A stretch of DNA of 5,165 nt from Gemmatimonas phototrophica (GTDB lineage Bacteria; Gemmatimonadota; Gemmatimonadetes; Gemmatimonadales; Gemmatimonadaceae). How positions within the stretch are numbered: the stretch's first letter is position 1; each line of letters begins with the position of its first letter. Under the pieces are notes generated by a model. The model ran no database searches. It was not told the origin of the DNA and saw nothing but the letters and a program-made list of their open reading frames with translations. Position numbers and translations under genes: made by a program. Positions 1-5,165 of the stretch are shown piece by piece. The stretch spans positions 1 through 5,165 of the forward strand of contig CAMBRJ010000249.1 in the NCBI GenBank assembly GCA_945870175.1, given 5' to 3'.

Positions 1-441
1 TGCCAGCGCGCTTGTCATGCGAGCCATCACTTTCTGCTGAAAAGCGACGCCTTCCCCGCGCGGCGACACACTCCGGGATCGTCGCCAGAGCACCGGACGC
101 CAGCTCGTACAGCCCAGCTCACAGGCTTTTTCGGCCAGCCACAACATCCGCTCGCGATCGGCTACCGGCACGAGCAGATGCACCTCGGGAAGCGGCGCGA
201 TGACCGCGACGTCGGTGATCTCGACATGGGCCTGCGTTTTCGTGAGCCGCACGACCTGCCCGGCTCCCACCTGTCCCTGCCCATCTCGCACGCCGACCAC
301 GGCGCCGGACTCGAGCCGCAGCACGCGCATGTGCCGCGCCGCGTGCTCGTCGAGCACGCTCGTCGCCCCGACCGCAAACGGTTCGGTCGTGACGAAGTTC
401 GGCCGGCCGGCGGCTACGCCCTCGCGATCGAGACCGACCAC
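1..441 (-). CDS. rsmE: 16S rRNA (uracil-1498-N3)-methyltransferase RsmE, 3' end cut by window
   Basis: RsmE transfers a methyl group from S-adenosylmethionine to N3 of U1498 of 16S rRNA, in the 30S subunit. The visible 147 codons are open to the left edge; family members run to about 240-250 residues, so roughly 100 residues with the SPOUT-knot SAM site lie outside. Seen: RPNFVT at 13-18 (the usual N-terminal RFFV-like strand), EHAARHMRVLRLESG at 32-46 (the family's H-x-x-H-VLR-G motif of the PUA-like domain), a DGQG turn at 53-56, then RMLWLAEKACELG at 98-110, matching the KATELG helix that opens the methyltransferase domain, and RRSRSVSP at 120-127. I chose GTG at 441 because GGAGG lies 7 nt upstream, an in-frame TGA is at 460-462, and no other ATG, GTG or TTG follows until residue 29, inside the conserved domain. 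The start lies inside prmA (28-nt overlap), implying coupled translation. About 12 residues precede the conserved start, slightly long for the family. Confidence 0.93.
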   Translation of the reverse strand, partial: MVGLDREGVAAGRPNFVTTEPFAVGATSVLDEHAARHMRVLRLESGAVVGVRDGQGQVGAGQVVRLTKTQAHVEITDVAVIAPLPEVHLLVPVADRERMLWLAEKACELGCTSWRPVLWRRSRSVSPRGEGVAFQQKVMARMTSALA

Positions 442-1259
442 CAGATATCCTCCGCATCCTCATCGAGTACGCGCCAGCCAGTCGCCGCGAGGACGCCCAG
501 CATCTCCTCGCGCTCCTCCTGCAGGATGCCGCTCAGGATGGCACCGCCATCGTCCGTCAGCGACTCCGCGATAATCGGCAAGAGTTCGACCAAGACGGAC
601 GAGATGATGTTCGCCAACACCACCCGCACCGGCGCCAGCAGTGGCAACAGGGCACCGGCGTCCGCCTCAAACACATGCACCCGATCGGCGACGTCGTTGC
701 GGAGCACATTCCGCTCTGCGTCAGGAATGGCTTCGCCGTCGAGCTCAACGGCGTACACACGGGACGCCCCGAGTTTGGCGGCCGCGATCGCCAGCACGGC
801 GCTGCCCGCGCCGAGGTCGGCGACGATATCGCCATCGCGCATCACGGTTGGGAGTAGGCGCACCACACCGCGCGTCGTGGCGTGCTCCCCCGTGCCGAAC
901 GCCATCCCTGGCTCGATCACGATCGTCCGCGCCGGATCGCGCCCCTCGGCGAGCCACGGCGGCGTGACGGTGAGCGAGCCGAGATCGTGCGCGTTGATGC
1001 GCGACTTCCACGCTTCGCTCCAATCGATGTCGGGCACCGGCGCCGTCTCAATCGTTACGCCCTCGTCGGCCACGGTCAGTGCGACATGGACCGCGGCCAG
1101 ATCGGTTGACGGCGGAAAGTGCGTGACCAGCGACGCGCCGTCTTCGTGCACGCCTTGGGCACCCACCGCGAAGAGCGCCGCGAGGCAGGCCTCTCGGCTG
1201 CCGACTTCGACGCCGGGGCTGACCCGCACGCTGACCCAACGCAATGAAGCCTCAAGCAC
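414..1259 (-). CDS. prmA: Ribosomal protein L11 methyltransferase PrmA
   Basis: PrmA methylates amino groups of ribosomal protein L11 using S-adenosylmethionine, in the cytoplasm. The protein is 281 residues, normal for the family. Residues 1-90 are the L11-recognition domain, ending in the DIDWSEAWK motif (77-85). The linker holds TPPW (99-102). PGMAFGTGEHATTR (117-130) is the family signature beside the SAM site. The class I methyltransferase fold follows: DLGAGSAVLAIAAAKLGA (148-165, motif I), the acidic VELD strand (171-174), LANIIS (215-220) and LSGIL (242-246). Motif I normally reads GxGSG; here the last glycine is alanine (A154), a mild oddity. The start is GTG at 1259, supported by AAGGAGG 6 nt upstream. 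It overlaps the end of dnaJ by 8 nt and its own end overlaps rsmE by 28 nt, so dnaJ, prmA and rsmE look translationally coupled. The dnaJ-prmA-rsmE order is well known from Gram-positive genomes. Confidence 0.96.
   Translation of the reverse strand: MLEASLRWVSVRVSPGVEVGSREACLAALFAVGAQGVHEDGASLVTHFPPSTDLAAVHVALTVADEGVTIETAPVPDIDWSEAWKSRINAHDLGSLTVTPPWLAEGRDPARTIVIEPGMAFGTGEHATTRGVVRLLPTVMRDGDIVADLGAGSAVLAIAAAKLGASRVYAVELDGEAIPDAERNVLRNDVADRVHVFEADAGALLPLLAPVRVVLANIISSVLVELLPIIAESLTDDGGAILSGILQEEREEMLGVLAATGWRVLDEDAEDIWWSVSIARA
449..453 (-). promoter_or_regulatory. ribosome binding site of rsmE
   Basis: GGAGG on the minus strand, 7 nt before the GTG at 441 and inside the end of prmA. It decides the rsmE start, since no ATG is available near the conserved N-terminus. 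Confidence 0.75.
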
Positions 1260-2382
1260 CGAGGGCCTCCTTCATTTTCGACCAGAAGCCCTTCTCGCGC
1301 TGCGCCGGCGCCTGCCCTTGCAGGGTGTCCAGCCGTTCGATCGCGGACTGCTCTTCACCGTCCACGTCTTGCGGCGTCCACAGCTGCACCTTGACGTGGA
1401 GATCACCGGTGCCGGACGCGTTCACGCGCGGTAATCCGCGGCCGCGCAGATGAAACACGGTGCCGCTCTGCGTTCCCGTCGGTACCCGCAGCGACAGATC
1501 ACCGATCAGACCAGGCACGCGAATGTCGGCGCCGAACACGAGCTGTGCGTACGTAACCAGCGCTTCGCAGAACAGATCCTCACCATCGCGATCGAAACGC
1601 GCGTCGTCTTCCACCTCGAACACCACGAGCACATCGCCCTTGGTGCCGCCGCGCGGCCCGACATTTCCCGCGCCACGCAGCGTCATGTACTGTCCGGTCG
1701 CGACGCCGCCCGGCACCTGAATCTTGAGCGTGCGCTCAGCCCGCGCGCGTCCTTCTCCACGACACTTCTTGCACGGCGACGAGACCACCACGCCCTCACC
1801 GGCGCACGTCGGACACGGGGCAACCGACACGAATTGCCCGAAGAACGAGCGCTGGGCACGTCGCACTTCACCCGCGCCGCCGCAGCTGTTGCAGGTTTGC
1901 GGCTTGGTACCCGGCTCGGCGCCCGAGCCCTCGCACTTGTCACACGCCTCGAGCACCTTGAGCACGACCGACTTCTCGACGCCGGTTGCGACTTCGGTCA
2001 GCGTGAGCGGCAGCGGCAGCTTCACATCGCCGCCCGAGCGCGGCCCGTTCCGACGGCCACCGCCCTGCGCCCCGAACAAGTCGCCGAAGCCGCCGAAGTC
2101 GCGCATGAAGATGTTCAACGCCTCGGACAGATCGACGTGCTCATACTGCTGTTGTTGGGCACCACGGAGCCCGGCCTCACCGTACCGATCGAACGCGGCG
2201 CGCTTTTGCGGATCACGAAGCACGTCGTACGCCTCAGTGATCGTCTTGAACTTCTCCTCGGCCTCCTTCGCGCCCGCATTGCGGTCAGGGTGCCACTGCA
2301 TCGCCAGGCGACGATACGCCTTCTTGATGTCGTCATCAGATGCATCGCGCGGCACAGCAAGTACCGCGTAAAAATCGGCCAT
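1252..2382 (-). CDS. dnaJ: Chaperone protein DnaJ (class A Hsp40)
   Basis: DnaJ binds unfolded proteins, delivers them to DnaK and stimulates DnaK's ATPase; it acts in the cytoplasm. The 376 residues match full-length class A proteins. The J domain covers about 3-68 with the essential HPD at 31-33. A Gln-rich stretch (75-79) and a short Gly/Phe region (94-118, DFGGFGDLFG then GGG) follow. The zinc-binding domain has all four CxxCxGxG repeats: C147/C150, C164/C167, C190/C193, C204/C207. The C-terminal substrate-binding beta domains run from about 212 to 335, including GDVLVVFEV (249-257) and GTVFHLRGRGLP (307-318). The tail FWSKMKEAL resembles other DnaJ ends. The start is ATG at 2382, giving the usual MADFYAVL; the sequence before it has only a weak ribosome binding site (GGG about 6 nt upstream). 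It is preceded by a 151-nt gap where grpE and dnaK sit in related operons, and overlaps prmA by 8 nt. Confidence 0.98.
   Translation of the reverse strand: MADFYAVLAVPRDASDDDIKKAYRRLAMQWHPDRNAGAKEAEEKFKTITEAYDVLRDPQKRAAFDRYGEAGLRGAQQQQYEHVDLSEALNIFMRDFGGFGDLFGAQGGGRRNGPRSGGDVKLPLPLTLTEVATGVEKSVVLKVLEACDKCEGSGAEPGTKPQTCNSCGGAGEVRRAQRSFFGQFVSVAPCPTCAGEGVVVSSPCKKCRGEGRARAERTLKIQVPGGVATGQYMTLRGAGNVGPRGGTKGDVLVVFEVEDDARFDRDGEDLFCEALVTYAQLVFGADIRVPGLIGDLSLRVPTGTQSGTVFHLRGRGLPRVNASGTGDLHVKVQLWTPQDVDGEEQSAIERLDTLQGQAPAQREKGFWSKMKEALGA
1266..1272 (-). promoter_or_regulatory. ribosome binding site of prmA
   Basis: AAGGAGG on the minus strand, a full anti-Shine-Dalgarno match, 6 nt before the GTG start at 1259. 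It lies within the last codons of dnaJ and fixes the prmA start. Confidence 0.8.
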
Positions 2383-2427
2383 GTCGAAACCCGGAAAAAC
2401 GCGCTGCCAGTGGGCGGCGCAGTCGAA

Positions 2428-2457
2428 CGACGGGTACCGGAAGCCGGACGCCCGTCG
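2428..2457 (-). other. perfect-armed hairpin in the dnaJ leader
   Basis: A 7-bp perfect inverted repeat, CGACGGG and CCCGTCG, flanks a second small stem, CCGG-CTT-CCGG, separated by a small internal loop (CGT against TA). It lies 45 nt before the dnaJ start. The same symmetry exists in DNA, so it could be an RNA structure (5' stabiliser, processing signal, attenuator) or an operator. No T-run follows, so it does not look like an intrinsic terminator. The role is unknown. Confidence 0.5.
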
Positions 2458-2500
2458 GTGAACTCAAAGTCGTGCGGAAACGCCTATCGGAAATATCGAC

Positions 2501-2532
2501 CGTTCCGCCCGCCTGAAGCGAGGGGAGGAACG
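2501..2532 (-). other. imperfect hairpin directly after the hrcA stop
   Basis: Beginning one base after the hrcA stop codon, CGTTCC pairs with GGAACG, then after one mismatch CCC pairs with GGG, then after another mismatch a short TC/GG pairing closes a 6-nt loop. The downstream bases (GTCGATATTTCC) are not a convincing T-tract. It may be a weak terminator, a 3'-end stabiliser or an mRNA processing structure between hrcA and dnaJ; the sequence alone does not decide. Confidence 0.45.
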
Positions 2533-2533
2533 A

Positions 2534-3577
2534 TCAGCAGAGCAAATCGGACACGAGTCGGGAGGTGTGACCGACCAGCGCGATCACCTTGTCGTATGGC
2601 ATTCGCGTGGGACCGATCACGCCGATGACCCCGCTCAGGGAACCCGCCTGATACTCGGCGGTTACCACCGTGAACGGTTCGAGCCGCGGGTCTCCGTGCT
2701 CGTTGCCGATGGTGATCGAAATGCCGTTCGCCCCCGGCTTCGCTTCCAGCAACGACGCGACCTGCTGTCGAGTTTCCGTCAGCTCGATCAACTGCCGCAA
2801 CCGTTCTCCACTGGCGAACTCGGGCTGATCCGCCAGCAACGATGGCTGTCCAAGCACGACAGTCTCCAGTGGATCCGCGACGCGTCCGAACGCCTGTTCC
2901 CCCTCCTGCACAAAGATGTGCAGCAGTTCAGCCGTTTCCGGCTTGAGCTGCACATCGCGCAACCGAGAGGCCAGCGTCGTCCGGACCTGCTCGAGCGTGA
3001 GCCCGGAGAGGCGCTCGTTAAGCACGATCGTGACTTCGATGAGCGCTTCGTCGGCGATAACGCCAGGGACCTCGACGAACACGGTGCGCACGGCACCGCC
3101 GTGCAGGGTCAGCACCATCAACAGGCGCTCCGACGACATTCGCACCAACTCGATCTGACGCAGCGTCGCCCGTTCAAACCGAGGGCCAAGGGCGACACCG
3201 AGTTCCTGCGTCAGGATCCCGAGTGACTGCGCGGCACGCCGGAGAATCGCTTCGATCGCCGACCCACCCGTCGAGATGTCGGCGTGCAAGCGTCGCCGAG
3301 CATCGCCAGTGATCGTCTCCACGCGCATCAGCGAGTCGACGTACACACGATACGCTTTGTCCGTGGGGATGCGTCCGGCCGACGTGTGTGGATGAAAGAG
3401 AAAGCCCTTCTCTTCCAGATCGCTCATCGTGTTCCGAATGGTCGCGGGCGAAATGCCCAAGCTAAAGCGACGCGACAACGTACGCGAACCCGCAGGCTCG
3501 GCCGTTGCCACGTAACTGTGGATCACCGCTTCCAGTACCTGTCGCTCCCGTTCCGAGAGCTCCCCACTAGTGGCCAT
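2534..3577 (-). CDS. hrcA: Heat-inducible transcription repressor HrcA
   Basis: HrcA is a dimeric repressor that binds the CIRCE operator and silences chaperone genes until heat stress; its folding depends on GroEL in studied bacteria. The 347 residues match the usual length of about 340. The N-terminal winged helix (about 6-75) holds the strongly conserved GISPATIRNTMSDLEEKGF (41-59) and PHTSAGRIPTDKAYRVYVD (63-81). The central GAF-like and dimerisation regions follow. The C-terminus carries GVIGVIGPTRMPYDKVIALV (316-335), a family hallmark. The start is ATG at 3577, 10 nt after the hemW stop, with no clear Shine-Dalgarno sequence, so expression may depend on reading through from hemW. I found no CIRCE element before this gene or before dnaJ, so any HrcA operator must lie outside the window or diverge from the consensus. 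Its neighbour dnaJ is a typical HrcA-regulated gene. Confidence 0.98.
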   Translation of the reverse strand: MATSGELSERERQVLEAVIHSYVATAEPAGSRTLSRRFSLGISPATIRNTMSDLEEKGFLFHPHTSAGRIPTDKAYRVYVDSLMRVETITGDARRRLHADISTGGSAIEAILRRAAQSLGILTQELGVALGPRFERATLRQIELVRMSSERLLMVLTLHGGAVRTVFVEVPGVIADEALIEVTIVLNERLSGLTLEQVRTTLASRLRDVQLKPETAELLHIFVQEGEQAFGRVADPLETVVLGQPSLLADQPEFASGERLRQLIELTETRQQVASLLEAKPGANGISITIGNEHGDPRLEPFTVVTAEYQAGSLSGVIGVIGPTRMPYDKVIALVGHTSRLVSDLLC

Positions 3578-3587
3578 AAGTGTAACG

Positions 3588-4742
3588 CTACGAACGACTT
3601 CGAAGTGCCGTCAAGTCGGCGGCCAAGGCATCGAGCCGAAGCCACCCGGAGGCGGTGCACCGGATACGCGATCCGGCGGTCTCATCAACAGACTCAATCC
3701 ACCCCTGCCGACGCCACGTGGCGACGCGGGCTTCCTCACCATCCCGAAGCTCCAGCCCGTCGATCGTGCGCAACCCAAGGTACACCATCTCGGCCTCACG
3801 GTTTGGGCTGGTGAGCGTTTCCGCGCCTTCGAGGGGGTCACCGCCCGCGGACAACGCCGATTCCCAGGCCGCTAGCGCCGCGTGATTCCAGCGCCGCTCC
3901 GACCCGTCAAACCCGTGGGCCGACGGGCCAAGTCCCAAGTAGGGCACGGTCTGCCAGTACGCGCTGTTGTGCCGCGCGCGACAACCCGGCCGCGCGAAAT
4001 TCGACACCTCGTAGTGCTCGAAGCCAGCTGCCTGCAATCGGAGGTGTGACTCGAGAAACTGGCGCTCGTACACCTCCTCCGGCGCCTCCTCGACCTCACC
4101 ACGGGCGTGCCATCGCCCAAGTGGTGTGTGGGGCTCGATCGTGAGCCCGTACAGCGAGATGTGGTCGGGGGCGAGCGCGAGCAGTCGCGTGATGTCGTCG
4201 CTCCAATCGCGCTCCAGCGTGTCCGGCGCGGCGAAGATGAGGTCGAGCGACAGCGCGTCGATCCCGCCGGCACGCAGCGTCTCGACCGCTCTGAGGGCAG
4301 CGTCAGCGTCGTGCACGCGATGCATCCACGACAGCACGCGGTCGTTGAAGCTCTGCACTCCGAGGCTGACCCGATTCACACCCGCCCGACGCCACGCGGC
4401 GACCGCCTCGGTCGAAACGTCTTCCGGGTTCGCTTCAAGCGTCACCTCGGCTTGCGCCTCCAACCGGATATGCCGATGCAGCATCGCAAAGAGACGCTCG
4501 ATACCCTCACCTCCCAAGCGCGACGGCGTGCCGCCGCCGAGATACAGCGTGCTCAACACGTCGCACGACTCGGCAGCGCGACGAAGCCGAAGCTCAGCGT
4601 CCACCGAATCAGCAAACGCTCGCCACGGCACGTGCTTGCGGACGGCGATCGCAAAATCACAGTAGCTACAGCGCCGCGCACAGAACGGCACATGCAGATA
4701 GAGATGCCGATAACCCACGGGCGTCGCGGTCGGAGCACTCAC
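3588..4742 (-). CDS. hemW: HemW, radical SAM heme chaperone-like protein (formerly HemN-like)
   Basis: HemW is a radical SAM protein that binds heme and is thought to deliver it to target proteins; it is often misannotated as oxygen-independent coproporphyrinogen III oxidase. The 384 residues fit the family. The 4Fe-4S cluster motif is C21-x3-C25-x2-C28 followed by DF; HemN instead has a fourth cysteine two residues after the third, so this is HemW rather than HemN. GGGTPS (69-74) and EANPED (103-108) belong to the SAM-binding barrel, GVNRVSLGVQSF (121-132) is a conserved barrel strand, and HNSAYW (258-263) is the HemW HNxxYW motif linked to heme binding. A HemN_C-type domain occupies about 305-380. 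The start is GTG at 4742, which overlaps the dprA TGA in GTGA; no Shine-Dalgarno sequence is visible, so translation is probably coupled to dprA. hemW immediately upstream of hrcA is also the arrangement in Bacillus. Confidence 0.95.
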   Translation of the reverse strand: MSAPTATPVGYRHLYLHVPFCARRCSYCDFAIAVRKHVPWRAFADSVDAELRLRRAAESCDVLSTLYLGGGTPSRLGGEGIERLFAMLHRHIRLEAQAEVTLEANPEDVSTEAVAAWRRAGVNRVSLGVQSFNDRVLSWMHRVHDADAALRAVETLRAGGIDALSLDLIFAAPDTLERDWSDDITRLLALAPDHISLYGLTIEPHTPLGRWHARGEVEEAPEEVYERQFLESHLRLQAAGFEHYEVSNFARPGCRARHNSAYWQTVPYLGLGPSAHGFDGSERRWNHAALAAWESALSAGGDPLEGAETLTSPNREAEMVYLGLRTIDGLELRDGEEARVATWRRQGWIESVDETAGSRIRCTASGWLRLDALAADLTALRSRS

Positions 4743-5165
4743 GACATGCTGACAGACGGATGCACCTGCCCCGACGGGCCGAAGTACACGAGCCCGTCGA
4801 TTTCGAGCGCGCTCAAGACTGCCGCCGCTTCACGTGGCCGCAACTGCGCGATAGCCGCCACCTGATCAATGTCACGAGCCCCCTGCTTGATGGCGTCCCA
4901 GCACCGCGCGGCATCGCCATCGAGGGCCACGTGCGTAGAGACGGACCGATCGATGCGCAGGAGTGCCAGCACGTCATCGACGGCAAGGATTGGCTCGGCA
5001 TGCATCTTAAGCAGCGCGTTGCTGCCCAGCGACGATACCTGATCGATCGCATTCGGCACACACGCCACGGTGCGGTTCAATTCGAGCGCATGATCGGCGG
5101 TAATCAGGGCCCCGCTTCCCTTTCCGGCCTCGACCACAACGGTGAGGTCGGCAAGCGCCGCGATG
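4739..5165 (-). CDS. dprA: DNA-processing protein DprA, C-terminal part (5' end cut by window)
   Basis: DprA binds incoming single-stranded DNA during natural transformation and loads RecA onto it. Only the last 141 residues are visible; the frame is open to the right edge, so the start lies outside. Numbering from the first visible codon, the fragment begins in the Rossmann-like domain: ALADLTVVVEAGKGSGALITADHAL (3-27; typical DprA VVEAxxxSGxLITA), then CVP (35-37) and GSNALL (47-52), equivalent to the usual VPG and GSNxLI. Residues from about 85 form a winged-helix-like domain (RCWDAIKQG, DIDQVAAIAQL, VLSALEIDGLV) as in many DprA proteins. Two positions differ from the usual pattern: VPN instead of VPG (N38) and KMHA instead of a RxGA-like end after GSNALL (53-56). 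An internal GTG at 5135-5137 is not the start, because conserved DprA sequence continues upstream of it. It overlaps hemW by 4 nt. Confidence 0.92.
   Translation of the reverse strand, partial: IAALADLTVVVEAGKGSGALITADHALELNRTVACVPNAIDQVSSLGSNALLKMHAEPILAVDDVLALLRIDRSVSTHVALDGDAARCWDAIKQGARDIDQVAAIAQLRPREAAAVLSALEIDGLVYFGPSGQVHPSVSMS

Noticed and set aside
119..463. Minus-strand 114-codon ORF starting with ATG near the end of prmA
   Set aside because: It is Arg-rich without motifs and overlaps the conserved rsmE frame, which starts at GTG 441 with a good ribosome binding site.
178..1434. Long plus-strand open frame (418 codons) opposite prmA and the end of dnaJ
   Set aside because: It is antisense to well-conserved genes, has low-complexity Ser/Arg/Thr-rich composition and no recognisable domain; typical of GC-rich shadow frames.
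2383..2533. The hrcA frame stays open after its stop codon through the gap, hinting at a readthrough extension or a gene remnant
   Set aside because: The translated gap has no similarity I recognise to HrcA, GrpE or DnaK, and HrcA already ends at its normal length; open frames are expected by chance at this GC content.
1450..2628. Long plus-strand open frame (392 codons) opposite dnaJ and the end of hrcA
   Set aside because: It is antisense to dnaJ, Arg/His/Leu-rich with no motif, and explained by GC-rich codon bias on the other strand.
3564..3573. 10-bp perfect palindrome CCACTAGTGG at codons 2-5 of hrcA
   Set aside because: It is short and inside the coding sequence; it could be an operator half-site arrangement but there is no supporting second copy or CIRCE similarity.
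4735..4740. AGCACT-like sequence resembling half of a CIRCE element near the hemW start
   Set aside because: There is no matching GAGTGCT arm at the required 9-nt spacing.

Overview
The window is a compact stretch of chromosomal housekeeping genes from a GC-rich bacterium. All supported genes are on the minus strand, so they read from high to low coordinates. In transcription order they are: the C-terminal part of dprA (cut by the right edge), hemW, hrcA, dnaJ, prmA, and the N-terminal part of rsmE (cut by the left edge). I see no mobile element, CRISPR array, tRNA, rRNA or foreign-looking island.

Right part (about 3588-5165): dprA overlaps hemW by 4 nt (GTGA). hemW is followed after only 10 nt by hrcA. 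Middle (2383-2533): a 151-nt gap between hrcA and dnaJ is the only real intergenic space. It holds two inverted repeats able to form RNA hairpins and no recognisable gene. Left part (1-2382): dnaJ overlaps prmA by 8 nt, and prmA overlaps rsmE by 28 nt. Both downstream genes have GTG starts behind near-ideal GGAGG ribosome binding sites inside the preceding gene.

The order hemW-hrcA-(gap)-dnaJ-prmA-rsmE matches the classical Gram-positive (Bacillus-type) dnaK heat-shock operon hemW-hrcA-grpE-dnaK-dnaJ-prmA-rsmE, but with grpE and dnaK missing exactly at the gap. This altered operon is the main point of interest. The genes combine heat-shock control (HrcA), chaperone work (DnaJ), and translation-apparatus methylation (PrmA on ribosomal protein L11, RsmE on 16S rRNA). 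Upstream are a heme-related radical SAM protein (HemW) and a DNA-uptake/recombination protein (DprA).

Organism: HrcA together with high GC argues against enteric gammaproteobacteria, and the operon order is not proteobacterial. A Gemmatimonadota-like or related GC-rich phylum is my best guess from the protein style, but this is low-confidence inference. I found no evidence for a previously undescribed system; this is mostly an ordinary core-genome region.
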